NCBI GenBank assembly: GCA_026419785.1
Contig: JAODTK010000976.1
Location: forward strand, 1-64,000
Length of the DNA stretch: 64,000 nucleotides
Direction: 5' to 3'
From: Sclerodactyla briareus
Taxonomy: Eukaryota; Echinodermata; Holothuroidea; Dendrochirotida; Sclerodactylidae
Below the pieces are notes generated by a model, which saw nothing but the letters and a program-made list of their open reading frames with translations, was not told where the DNA came from and did not search any database. Every line of letters begins with the position of its first letter. Position 1 is the first letter of the stretch. The position numbers were made by a program, and so were the translations under genes. This document shows positions 23,980 through 35,512 of this stretch, piece after piece.

Positions 23980-24200
23980 GAGTTGCTGTGCTCCTAGTAG
24001 ACCCAACAGAGTCCTTAGCATTGACCCCACACTGAACGGAGCTGTATTCTAATTGACCCCACAATGTACTGATCTGTATGGCTAATAGTCCCCACAGGGT
24101 ACGCTTGGTGCATCCTAGTAGACCCCACAGCGCAGCAGCATATACCCCATAGAGCAGTAGTATATACCCCACAACGCAGGCTATTGGGACACACAGGGCT
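23980..24200. repeat. Degenerate minisatellite (accccaca units)
   Basis: Eight diverged units, each with a core like gaccccaca, spaced about 22-34 bases apart (cores near 24000, 24023, 24055, 24088, 24120, 24144, 24166 and 24189). On the minus strand the array translates into repeated ALWGLL-like phrases, which accounts for the overlapping open frames at 23933-24260. There is no evidence it is a real protein. Confidence 0.7.
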
Positions 24201-24985
24201 GCATTGAATTTGTGTAGAGCCTTGGATTCCATAGAAGGATGGGGAGATTTCGGGTCTCATCCAGTCAGTTCGGCTCTGCTTGCCAAACAGATAAGACCTG
24301 AAAAGGCTCTGCAGCCAAAGCCCCTAGTCTGGGCTCTGATCGAACCACCGCTGGGAGAAAACCCAGGAGAGGGACTGGGCACAGAGAGGACGGGCTGGGG
24401 AGGATCTGTGTACTTACTGTGTACTTACTGAACTGTATGGACCATTATGAAGTAGAGAAGAAATATACAATAGTCCAATATACTCAACCTCAAACCACCG
24501 TCGCTTACTGATTTGGGAGGCTACTCGGCATCCCAGAGTCGGCGTCCAACTATAATAACTGCTCAGCAGCCGCCAGCCTACCATCAAGGGCTGGGGCTGA
24601 CAACCCACTACGACGGCACTGTCCGCATCTAGCCGGACCTACCGAGAGGCGATAGGACCCCAACCAACGACGAGGCCCCTACACCGGCGCCTGCCTAGGA
24701 GACTCCGCCAGTGACTAGCATACCTGTCCAGGGGCACAGCACCTGTACTGCCGCCCCGACCCCTCATCAACCCAGACGAGCACTCCGTGTTCGTTAACAG
24801 ACACACCGCTTGGAGGGTCGTGTCTTCGAAGGGCGACCGCCCTGGCTAACGTTACACTATCGTTCTGGACAGATTTTTTTTTTTTCCAATTGTAGTTCTC
24901 ATATCCGTCAATACAATAGATACTACAGTATGGTAGCTTCGTGGCTAGAAAGGAGGGCATGAAATGAGGCTGAATGGAATTTTAA
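24201..24985. other. GC-rich stretch, unassigned
   Basis: Unusually GC-rich compared with its flanks, with a tandem doubling of tgtgtacttactg near 24409-24430. It could be part of an old retroelement or an untranslated exon, but I see no reverse transcriptase, LTR or protein pattern. Confidence 0.35.
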
Positions 24986-25398
24986 AGGGAAATTCCAGCC
25001 AATTATTACTCTTCTTGTAGTTATAATGTTAAAAGAGAATAAAAATCATTCAAATATCAAGTGTGTGCCAGGTTCATAGCATTTTCGGTTGGGAAGATAT
25101 TGCTTCCTCAAATTTCATATAATTTGCTGATTCCGGCAAACTGGCAACCTTTTTGTGATGTCATATCTACCGATCATAAGGAAAAGACATTTTTCTTAAC
25201 ATTTTCTCTAAAATTGGTAAATATGACGTCATCAAATGTTGCCAATTTGCAGAATCGCCAACTTGGCAGTGATTATTTCTCAATTTTTAAAATCGTAACT
25301 TTGTAACCGAACATGCTAGAACATTAATAAAAGTTGTGATTGGCAGGATTTTAAGCACAATCATATGACATTAAATATTTTTGGCTGGAATTTTCCCT
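24986..25398. mobile_element. TTAA-flanked foldback MITE
   Basis: Termini agggaaattccagccaa (left) and, reversed, agggaaaattccagccaa (right), one base different, with TTAA directly outside both (24982-24985 and 25399-25402). Similarity between arms continues inward: ggcaaactggcaacc...gtgatgtcatat pairs with the reversed ...atatgacgtcatc...ttgcc. The element is therefore largely palindromic. TTAA duplications are typical of piggyBac and Kolobok elements. There is no coding capacity. Confidence 0.88.
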
Positions 25399-25402
25399 TT
25401 AA

Positions 25403-26681
25403 GAAACATTGCCTAATTTCGCATACCTGGTAAAGGATTGACAGGAGGATAAAACGTGCAGCATCCAGGTCTGCACCCTTCTCAGTTCTTGAATGGGTTC
25501 GATTCTCTTTTCGGCAATTATCTCATAGAAAAGGGCCGGGATTATTTCCTTCAAACCTGTTGCCTGTAATGCCGTGTAGGGTAATGTTCAAATGATCCAG
25601 AAAAGCCATGGTCGCTGACTATTCGTGGATTTAATTATCCTCATTAGTAGCTTCCATCGTCAAGCCCCACAGGCGTCATCCATCGTCAGAAGTGGGAGGG
25701 GGGGGGGGGTCGACCTCGCCGTAAAAAAATTTACTTGTGATAAATGAAAAATCAATGGGGAGCATCCAAAAGTGTTGGGGGACACGCCCCGCCCCCCCCC
25801 CCCCCCTAGTATTGACGTCATGTCAATCCCCAATCAAGGGGCACGATATGTCAACGTCTGGGTTTTCCTTTTAGGAAGAAAAACATATTCTTAGGCTAGG
25901 TCCATATAGCAGAAGGTTGATCTAAAAATCTGGGAGTGCGGGCCTATTGAAGTTGATTGCCATCATGTAATCCTAGCAATTGGACTAACATGGAGGCCTG
26001 TTAACTCACTCTGAAATGCCCCTCCAAACTACCTAACATAGCCGTGTATGTATCGGGTGTAGCAAGGGTGAAACCCTCACCTCTTTAACGTTATTAGTGG
26101 CCCAATACGTGTAATGCCGTTTGCACGCAACGTTTAACAGGTTGTTGCGCTCTTCAGGGTACACGGTGTGACTTGATCTCGCACCTCCGTGTCTGAGACT
26201 GGTATATGAACAACAGTGAACATGAACTATGATGTCATTTACTAGACAAATGTTTTGGCAGGGCACAGCCATTCTTTCACTAACTTCAAGGGCACTCCAA
26301 TAACGTGGCTATATATATAGGGTATCAGCGAGACCGGGTCAACCAGGCCTATTGGGTATGGTCGGTTGCCATCCTCGCTAACGCAGCGGAATTGTATGAT
26401 GGTGGACGTTACTTAACTAATTCAGGCATATAGCGCGCCACCTGGATAACGCCAAACTGGCCACAGTGTCCTTTCGGTACGAAACTGGGCGGAACGGTCA
26501 CTCTGTAGCTCAGGCGGAGGGGGGGGGGCACAGATTCACGGGTACCTCAGGGAAAGTGGTAGAGTGTGAGGCACATGCCTGGTCCGCATGCCCGAGAGGC
26601 TGGTGTTGGATGTTCGTAAGCGCCTGCCGTTAGCGCATTTACTATATTTACGCTTATCCGTATTGCCTGAAACTGGTACAC
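25403..26681. other. Non-coding stretch, nothing recognised
   Basis: Contains poly(G) near 25697-25709, poly(C) near 25793-25806 and poly(G) near 26519-26528. The G and C runs at 25697 and 25793 with ccatcgtc-type flanks might mark a small MITE, but no target duplication is evident. Confidence 0.45.
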
Positions 26682-27282
26682 GTGTCCCGCCCTAGTGAAA
26701 TCTCGGATGAGTTCGAAATTAGGCATCACTGCTGTCTTCTGCCCTTTATTTTGTGCAGGTTTTACACTAAAATTCTGAGTTTATCTGATTCACACGAAAC
26801 TTGGTGGGTGGGGGTTAACAGCTGGTCCTGAAAAATAAAATGACGGTGATTTCAAGGTCACCGGAGGTCAATTTGTGTTGTTGTTTTCTTGGCGAAATAC
26901 AGAGTTATTCCGATTCACACAAAACTTTGTGGGTGGGTACTAAAGTTGGTCCCGAATAACATGACGTCGATTTCATGATCACCAGAGGTCAAATTTGTGT
27001 TTTTTCATCGGATTTGAACGAAAGTTGGTGGATGTGGACTGTTGTCAGTCCCTGCACAACCTGAAGGTCATTCTAGGTCACGGAGGTCAAATTGCGATGA
27101 ATCATTTGCGCGCTTTTTTTCTAACTTGTCGTATTTAAACGAAACTTGGGGAATGTGGACCACAATCGGGACCGGATAACTTTTCAAAGTCACTGGGAGG
27201 TCAAATATGGACATAGTTGAAATGTGCTCCCTCTAAACGAGGTCCACCAAGGCTGTTTCTGCGGGCATGTACGGGTCGCCTG
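26682..27282 (+). repeat. GC-leader repeat family, copy 2 (leader missing)
   Basis: Aligns with 17625-18122 from gtgaaatctcggatgagttc onward but lacks the hairpin and GC leader. It has three to four internal units of about 115 bases (cacacgaaacttggtgggtg) and ends at ctaaacgaggtccaccaagg...tctgcggg like copy 1. AGGTCA direct repeats: DR4 at 26855-26870, and DR4 plus DR3 sharing a hexamer at 27065-27089. Confidence 0.8.
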
Positions 27283-29239
27283 CTCATGCTCTAATTGATT
27301 TTATCCTGAATCCCTTTCCTATTCAGTCAATTGAATTTTTCATTTCCTTCCCTTCTTCCGCCCCCCCCCCCCTGCAGTGCCCTGGCACCCCACACCTGTT
27401 GTAATCTTTCAAGTACGTCTCTGTTCTTGGTTACAGAAGCACATCAGGCCTGTGGGAAGCCTGTTCCTTGCTCATCGCTGTCCCACTGGGAGGGTGGGGG
27501 TCTCATAGTTTGACACCTACAACCTAAAACGTTCTCCCATATCCCATGGCTGCTATTTGTGAGTTTTGCGGCCGCTCAAAGCGATAACTGCCTGGACCTC
27601 GACGATACAGCTATTATTACGCAGATGTGTTCCAAGGTATGTCCTGCTGAGTTTTTTTGCGTGTTTTGAATGGCGCTATTGCACTGGTTTTTAGAGTCGT
27701 CGTTCATGAGCTCTGGTTTGCACTCACTCTTTATTTAAATTTCCAAATGGGTTACTCGGTTAGCATGTAGCTAATCTCCCCCGAGGCCCTGCTACAACAC
27801 TGTACAGCACACAACGATGAAAACCCACAACAATGACAATATGGCCTATAAGTGCTTCAGTAGAGTAGACACATGGTAAATAATTGTTATTGTTATGTAT
27901 TATGTGGTATCCGGGTGTCGCATATGCGGTGTCAGAAACATGCCTCCACCATGAGGATTTCCGCAGTCGAACTATAGTTACTGTATTTAACAAAAAGTAT
28001 TGATGAGCGGAAGTGGATTTTATGACTAGGGCCTATACTAATGTAGGCCTACTCTTTGTGAGAAAATGGGAGTTCTGTCGAAGGCTGATGCTTACTGGCG
28101 TCTGAATAATATGTGTTGATTGAATCCTGGGTCATCCGATCTGCTAGGTAGTGCATACCATTTTCGGGGCAGAGGTTGGGGACAAGTCACCATATTCTGT
28201 TCTATTCGAGTCACTTTGATTCAAAATATTAGGCAAGTCGGGTCATTTCAGGCAAGTCACTGTACAAACTCATGGAAGCAAGTCACTCGCAGAATGGGCA
28301 AATCACGAGCATTTTCAAACTGAATTCACAAGTGCGTCTCTGTTTTTAGTCTGGGTATAGTATCAGTTTTATTCTAGGAAGGGTTCGGAATATCACGATC
28401 ACTTCGCCGTGAGCCTGGCAGACGCCATCGCGCTGAATACTAATTAGAATACACCTCACACTGCCTAGCTATACAGGTGTAGAGCTGGCGTGGGTAAAAT
28501 AGGGATGATGTCAGTAAGACACAACCACTAACTGGCCATGGGGGGTTACATGGGCTCTCGCAAATTGAGACCTCAGTATAGAATGACGTTTTCCAGCATC
28601 CCTTTTCACTACCTAGTGGTGAAGGTAAAGGCCACGGCGATACAGCTATAATTACGAATTCGTGTGTGTCGTCGGCATGTCCCACTGAGTTATTCTGGTT
28701 GTAGGGTGTTATTGCACTGGTTGCACTAGGATGCACTTTTTGCAGTAAGAAGAGCTATTCAGTCAATGTGAGCAATCTGTGGTTGCACTATAAGATGTAA
28801 ATTTTGGGGTTGAAAAGTTGTCTAATCAATAAGCCAGTTCGGAGATAGCTCCTGTGCTGCGTCATGTCCCCCCGGCGCTGGTATTTGTGACGAATTCTGT
28901 AGGCATTTACTGCTCGGCCAATCCAATCCGCCACCTGGAGTTCTGCGATTCTCGAGAAATTTTACTATGATGTAATTCGTTGTTCAACAATATAGATTCA
29001 AATCGGGGCTTCTACCATAAAGTAAACAAGTTGTATATTAGTTTTGGCACTTACTGTATATTAATTAAATAAGAAAACGAGAGAAATTCCGCGGAATTCA
29101 CTGACTGATCCACTTGTCATGTGCCACTTGCGCACTTGAGACTTCCTAATATCTGCAGCGTAACAGTGGTATGGCGTTAGAATGGAATAGTCCTCTTCAA
29201 GTGGTAATGTACAATTTCAATTAAGCGAGCGGTGTTGAT
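27283..29239. other. Non-coding stretch with a diverged direct repeat
   Basis: Two diverged copies of one segment lie near 27590-27730 and 28630-28760 (both gatacagctat.attacg, then tgtcc.ctgagtt, then ttgcactggtt). Poly(C) runs near 27361-27371. A string of gcaagtcac-like phrases lies at 28190-28310. No gene is recognised. Confidence 0.45.
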
Positions 29240-30308
29240 GGCTGGCATCCTATCGAAATGACAATGAACTGCCTTACGAACAGATCGCAGTATGTGAAAC
29301 TTGCTCCTACCTGCTGTTCGGATATTATTTATTCAGACACTGCATGGTGCTCCCCAGGGGACGGTTTTAGCTCCATTCCTTTTCATATTGTACACCCATG
29401 ATGCAACATCTTCAGAGCAGGGGTGTTCACTCATTAAGCTTGCAGATAACACCGCCGGGTTGGTTTAAATTACTGTTTCCGATTACCGTGAATATCTCAA
29501 ACAGAGGATTTTGCAAATTAACGAGGTTGACTCAATTTTTTTGGAGTTGAATGTTTCCAAAACGAAAGAAATTTTTATTGATCTTCGTCGGGACACTACC
29601 TACCCTCCCACTGTATCATAGGATTCTGTTGCTGACCGTGTTCACTCTTACAATACCTTGGTGTTACCCTGAATGACAAGTTAACCTGGGATGATCATAA
29701 CCGATGCCTTGTGAAGAAACTAAATCCCAGGTTATACTGTCTCCGTAATTTGTCACTTTTTAATGTTCGCCAAGAGATTTGGATAACTTTTATAACGCTA
29801 TATAGAGGGTGTCCTGCGTTACTGTCTGATCTGGCTTTGTGGCAATATCACTGAAATGGAAAAAAAAATCGTATTAACTGTATCATAAATAAAGCAAGTG
29901 ATGTGGTTGGGGGAGTTTCGACAGTCTGTTGGTTCGACCCAATTTACCATTGCTTCGTCGAGTCCAAACTTGACACTATCTGGACCGACACAAGTCATCC
30001 CCTACACGACCTTCTACGGGACAGACAAATACAGAGAGGCATCGGAAGGTTAAGACTTCCTTGTCTTAAAACGAACAGGCACCGCAATTCATTCATCCCG
30101 CGTGCAATAAAAAGTTTATAATGATAGATTTGTGCGTTGATTTCTTAGCGTTTCATATTGGGATGTATTATCTGAGATATAATAAGTATATATTTCTACA
30201 AGTGTTCATTCTTCATTCTGTGTGTAATCCGTAGTGCGAGTACCTGAATTTCCGTTTTGGATCAATAAAGTTTTACCTTACCTTAACTCACCTTACCTTA
30301 CCTTATCT
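29240..30308 (+). mobile_element. 5'-truncated LINE, CR1/L2-type, defective reverse transcriptase
   Basis: The C-terminal part of a non-LTR retrotransposon reverse transcriptase, split over frames. Seen in order: LTNRSQYVKLA (from about 29273), GAPQGTVLAPFLFILYT, then KLADNTAGLV, where the catalytic ADD motif reads ADN, then LNVSKTKE, KYLGVTLNDKLTWDDH and a C-terminal piece with HPLHDLLRD...TNRHRNSFIPRAIKSL (29903-30121). These are typical of the CR1/L2/Rex group. The 3' end has aataaag at 30266 followed by CCTTA-type pentamers (30277-30308), a short-repeat tail instead of poly(A). The copy is dead: truncated, frameshifted, and with the catalytic Asp changed. Confidence 0.92.
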
Positions 30309-33300
30309 TCGAATATGGCAGTCTGGGTGGTGATATATTTACTGTTTACTCTGATTTTCTCATATAGTTTGTTGGTGACCTAGTAGTTTTCAGGGAATAT
30401 TTTGACAGATTTCCTGTATTGACCATATGCGGCGTCAGTCCGTGTTTGCCGGATGCACCGGTTTTAAGAAAGTTATTGCTACTTTCGTACTGAATAAATT
30501 GGCTAGCTCAAGAGTCACACAGTGAAACCTATTACAAGACAGGCGGGCGGGTTGAGAAAGTTGTCACAAATGGACAAATTGCGCAATGCCCGTTTTGTAA
30601 CCGTCCGAACTGGCTCATATAAGAAACCTGTGGGTTCCCAGCGTTGTTTTCCACTAAGTGCAGCACAGACAGGTCTTGGTATTTATGTAGTATGCCACCG
30701 CATGGATGTAATTTTCCTTTTTACATTCAGGAGTTGTGGCAATCAATCGGCAAAGTTCTTTTAGTCATGTGAAATCCATGGAGAGCAGTACTGATGAGAT
30801 TCTCATTTTCAAGTCTCTCAGATTCTTTTGGAAAAATTGTCGATTCTAGCAACTATTTCTCTAATCTTGAATGAACTTTTCCGAGAACCTAGACTGTCTG
30901 GTGCCTACGATTATAATAGTTCTTCGCCACGTGCACATCAGCTATGGAAAAAAAATGTAGACAATTGCCCTGTCAGTGTCATGTGTGTTGTTTGCAGCAT
31001 TCTCTGTGGAATATTTCCTTCAATGATTGTCGGGTAACATTGTTTGTCGATACAAATCGTGTTATTCATGTCTTCCGCATATTAGGAGGAGCGGCTCGGT
31101 TGACTTCGGAGCTACTGTTTCTCGCAGTGGGATCGATTGTTTCTCGCTTATGCGCAGCGTCTGGGAACTTCGAAACGGTCGGTGAGTAGCATATTCCTCC
31201 ATAACTTGTACCAATTCCACACGCTTCCATACATATTATTACACTCTTCACATGATGGTAGACTAGTGACTGGTCGTTTGACTCACGACCAGTTATGCTG
31301 CGTTTCCCCCACATTGTTCGTTTGTTATCGACACAGTAAAGTATTGAGCTTCCCAGCCTAATGAACGGGTCCTCAGTTCTCATAATGAAACCTTTTTGAA
31401 AGTGATGTTCCGGAAAAGGAAGTGCACCAAAATTCACATGGAAGAGGCTAAAATAGCCCTCTTCTGCACTTTTCTTGAATGGTTTCGGATACTTCCAAAC
31501 TAGGTTCATACAGCATTGGACGGAAGATCGGTAATTGGCATCAGTGACACTGTGCAAGCAAATGTTCCGGGTTTGAAATCCAGCAATCACCTAGCAATCA
31601 CCAGTTTCTCCTAGGTGGCTGTAGGCCTGCCTACTTGCAGTTGCGATGGGGGAGCAATTGATTTTTGCTTCATGGTTTGCTGGTAAGCAGTGGAGTTAGG
31701 GATTTTTTTACAGGATATTTGCAAAAGTTCTTGTTCGTTCGCAGCTGTGAGCAATCACGTTGAACTTGAACTTCCCGCTCCTCCAGGTTCAGAGAAAGTA
31801 GTCGGGTCTGGAGTTCACTGATAGTTCTTTCGGATGGTCACGTGAAATGCCGGTCCCGAGAGCAGGTTGCAATGGTGACACCCCCTGCCTCAATAATCGA
31901 TATCATCTGAGGCTGAGAAGAGAAGGCAAGTTACGGTGCTCATCCACAAACAATACGCCAGGGTTCCTAGATGAGCCTCATTGGCTTCCTGAACCCGTAA
32001 AAATCAAATCGAGCATTTGGGAAGATAAATTTGTGTTCTTCCTGTGTATACAAATATTTCTGTTAGGCTACTTCAAGTTAGCCTCTGTCATTTTCAACTC
32101 TTATAAAACATTTGAGCTAATATACTTGTGAAATCAACAAACTTCCATGTTCTATCCTTGTATTTTATTCTTTTCTTCCTTGTATTATCCAATCATGTAG
32201 GTTCACACCGCAGTGAAAAGATAAACGTCTCAGCCCTGTTGTCATAAAATCTCATACCAATTAGGCAGTATTCACCTCCGTCATGTCAGTGTTGAAGTGA
32301 AAACGTATATTATTTACTTGTGTGATCCCCTGATACACCTTTACACAGTGTGCAACTCTGTTGGTATAGGGAGTTGACTTACACTTCAGAAGCAGAATTT
32401 CAGACTGTCCGTCCTAAATATGAACCTATTTCGGCCCAAAATTGCTATTCACACGAGACAACTTATTCCAACAGAGAAACTGTTTTTTCCCATCAGTTCT
32501 GTTTACTTGTTAAGGTATGATAAACTATGAGAAACTCATGCAGTTTAATAATTGAAGTAGCTGAATTTTTTGTGTTGCGTGCAATGACAAATTTTGGGCT
32601 GGTGCAGTCATTTGGTCAGCAAATGGTGAAAAAGGTTTTGATATACAAGCAATGTGCGAAACTCATTTCATAGCGCAGCACTTTGTGTTAGCAGTCATAG
32701 AGCAAGCTAGAAAAATCACAATATTTCACTCATGCCAAGGACAACATATCAATCTGGTGGCAATACACCCACCGATGAGTGATTTTTATGGCTTGCTAGG
32801 ACAAAGTGCCACTATGAAATGGTTTTCACACGTTGCCCATGATATATGACCCTGGGTATTTATAGCTATAATTGAGGTTAGTGTGGGTTAAGGGTGGACG
32901 TTTCAAGTTGTTGGTAACGGGAGATTTGGGATTACATTTGGAATTGAAATTTGAACCTAATCTGATCCCTAACAGTACACTATACTCTCATACATCCAGG
33001 TATATATACACTTACATCCGGCCTAGATGTTGGAACAAAAAAACTGGTTACATGGAATATGCCACAAGTTTTGACATCTTATTAATCAACACCAGACAAG
33101 CAACTTTGTGACATTGTTGAAGGGGGACCCAGTTTGATTTGGTTATTAACAAACGAGCATCTGATCTCAATTCTATTTGTATTAGTACTTTTAATAGTAC
33201 AGTTGTGGTCCCACACATCAGAAGCATATTCAAAATGTGGTTAACAAGGGTGACAAGTTGTCAGAAGTATCATTCATGTATATATAACAAAAATAAGAGC

Positions 33301-34008
33301 AGACCTAAAACTGTTTCATGTTGAACTCCCGAGTCAACTGGTCGATACGAAGGAGAATATAGGTCATTGAGACTAGTTTGAGACTAGCCACAGAGGAGAA
33401 ACCCCATTGAAGAGCTCAGGTAGGCCTCCTAAAATCTCCTGACTGACAGAATATTCTCCCAGCTACATGCATCCGTGTACCTTTCACATAAATCATGCTA
33501 CCATGTCATAGATGCTCCTTGAACTTTGGTCGGCTTCGAACTTTGGTCGAGCTGAGTTAGCAGTAGCTAAAGAGAAATTTTTCAACTGGACTGTTCTGTT
33601 CTGTCGGCAGTTTAACCTGTTCGGTGAACATCCTAAACATTCTGAATTCAAAATTTAACCAACGGTGGTATCGTTGTTAAGGAGTTCTCCAACCTATGAA
33701 CAATGTTTCCAGTTTTGCAAGGTTTGACAGGAATGGAAAGAGCCAAAGTTCTGGAAAAATCATTTTTCAAAACCGTTTGTTCCCCGACAAAATCTCGTGG
33801 AAGTTCAGTAACCCTCATCAGATATATACATGGTTATTACTGCGGAGCCATACGCCAAGAACACTACAGGTGTTTTAACCTTTTGCCTACAGTGTATAAC
33901 AGTTGGGTTCTCTGTGTTGAGCATTGAAAGCGTAAAAAGAAACCTCATTGTGTAGTCCATGCTACATGAGGACTGTAAAATTTCCTGCAAAACTAACAGT
34001 GCAGGCGT
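30309..34008. other. 3.7 kb without recognised features
   Basis: No transposon end, RNA or known gene is recognised. The largest open frame is 174 codons on the minus strand (31066-31590), unrecognised and without membrane or repeat pattern, so it could be chance or an exon of an unknown gene. A small hairpin lies at 31267-31292 (gactggtcg / cgaccagt). Confidence 0.4.
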
Positions 34009-34640
34009 AACCGCGACGTTAATTCCCCGCAGACAATGGCTTTGTGACCTCGTTTGAAGAAACCCAATTGCAAGTCAGGTCCATTGACCTCTAGTGACTT
34101 TGAAATGCCCTACCTGTGTTCAAGACCAACTGTAGTCACATTCTCCAAGTTCAGTTCAAATCCGAGAAAGTTAGAAAAATCTCGAATAAGACACAAATTT
34201 GACCTCTGGTGACCTTGAACATACCGCTATTTTTTCGGACCTAACATTTTGGTCCCCACTCACCAAGTTTCATGTAATTAGACTACCTCGTATTTTCCCG
34301 CAAAAACAAAACGACAAATTTGACCTCTGGTGACCTTGAAATCAATGTCATGTTTTTCGGGACCATTTTTTGTCCCCACCCACCAAGTTTCGTGTAAACT
34401 TGGACCAACTTCTTTCTTCGTTCAACTGCCAAAATAGAGGGCAGCTAACGATGACGCCCACTTTCGAACTCATCCGAGATTTTGCTAGGACGGACTTTGT
34501 ATACCAAGTTTCAAATCAATCGTAAAAAGCGTTAAAGAGTTATTGCACTACCGCCTAAAGTTTCCGGGCCGCGCGGAGACGGCTGCTCCAACCCCAAAAC
34601 CCTAAATCCCCAAACACTTTACAGTGTTGCGGGTATATAA
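34009..34640 (-). repeat. GC-leader repeat family, copy 3 (full length, reversed)
   Basis: Runs from cgcgacgttaattccccgcag (the far end of the family) through units with caccaagtttcgtgtaa and tttgacctctggtgacctt, to aactttaggcgg (reversed), a GC patch and the terminal hairpin at about 34606-34636. AGGTCA DR4 sites occur on the minus strand at 34200-34215 and 34321-34336. Both ends of the family are present, so it serves as the best size reference (about 630 bases). Confidence 0.8.
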
Positions 34641-34744
34641 TTATGTGTAGCCTCGATACACTCGTCGTACATCTAGGGAATACTAGATGGAGACTTTGAC
34701 CGCACTTGAAATTGATTTTGCATTTGAAGTGAGCCGCGACGAAT

Positions 34745-35165
34745 GAATTTAATGTACTTCCTCATGGGGAACTACAAGAACCCTATTTTTCATTCCGTAC
34801 TTAGAAATTTGGAGTTTGTGGGAATTGTAATTGGCTAATTTTGGCTTGCGAACACAACCTGATGAACATATCCCTTTTTGCTTGTGGTAGCTCAAAGCTA
34901 ATCTGAGGTGAAGTCAGGACCACCTTGTGATCTTTGGTACTATTTCCTATGGGGTGTAAAAGCTCCTATTGTTTCCGGTGGGAATGGGGGGTCTTTTCTC
35001 CCTTGAGTAAATTGGTAAAGATGATATTTTGCCTATTTTGGCTTGTGAACCTGGTGAATTTACCCCAACTGGATGGATCAAGCTCTACTTTGCAGCCTAC
35101 AATGATATTGATCATTCTTTTTGTTTGGGTCAGGGCAAATATAATCTGAGGTCATTGAAGGTCAA
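34745..35165. repeat. Degenerate tandem duplication, about 200-base unit
   Basis: Two diverged units share ttttggcttgcgaac...ctgatgaa (near 34838) and ttttggcttgtgaac...tggtgaa (near 35034), and both have a later aatctgaggt phrase. The second unit ends with a DR4 site (35149-35164). There is no coding sign. Confidence 0.55.
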
Positions 35166-35259
35166 GGGATCCCAATGCCCAAATTGCGATGGCCTCTGTA
35201 AAACAGAATGGAATATTATTGCCATATTTGGGCTCCTCCTCATCTCTCAGTGTCGTTGA

Positions 35260-35512
35260 CAGTGGCGTACCCATGGAGGGTCCCAGAACCCCCCCCCCCC
35301 ATGACCCAAGTGATCAATCAATTTTCAACACAAAAACTTGAGTTTTTGCAGATCAATAAGGGTTTGGCAGCTGTATCAGCAATATTGCAGCAGCATGGGT
35401 CTAGGGGCCCATAAATTGTACTTGTTTGAAAGGCCATTTTGAGGGCAGACACTACTTGGGTTCCGACCTGACCCACTCCCCCCCCCCCCCCAATGACGAA
35501 TCTCAGCTACAG
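35260..35512. mobile_element. hAT-like MITE, second copy of the 13217 family, right end damaged
   Basis: Aligns with 13217-13482 in the same orientation: CAGTGGCGTACCCA start, ccatgacccaagtga, tattgcagcagcatg, gggttccgacct, a poly(C) run, then a degraded end (gaatctcagctac). The terminal cgcgcctg is missing and no matching target duplication is visible on the right. Confidence 0.8.

Noticed and set aside
24414-24608. Retrotransposon gag or GC-rich exon
   Set aside because: GC content is suggestive, but there is no zinc knuckle, protease or splice evidence.
29240-30308. Retroviral or endogenous viral polymerase
   Set aside because: The motif order (GxPQG, TNR..SFIPRAIKSL end) and short-repeat tail fit a CR1/L2-type LINE. 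No LTR, protease, integrase or envelope is seen.
31066-31590. 174-codon minus-strand gene
   Set aside because: The longest anonymous frame, but with no domain, no codon pattern I can judge and no neighbouring exons. Near the length expected by chance in 64 kb.
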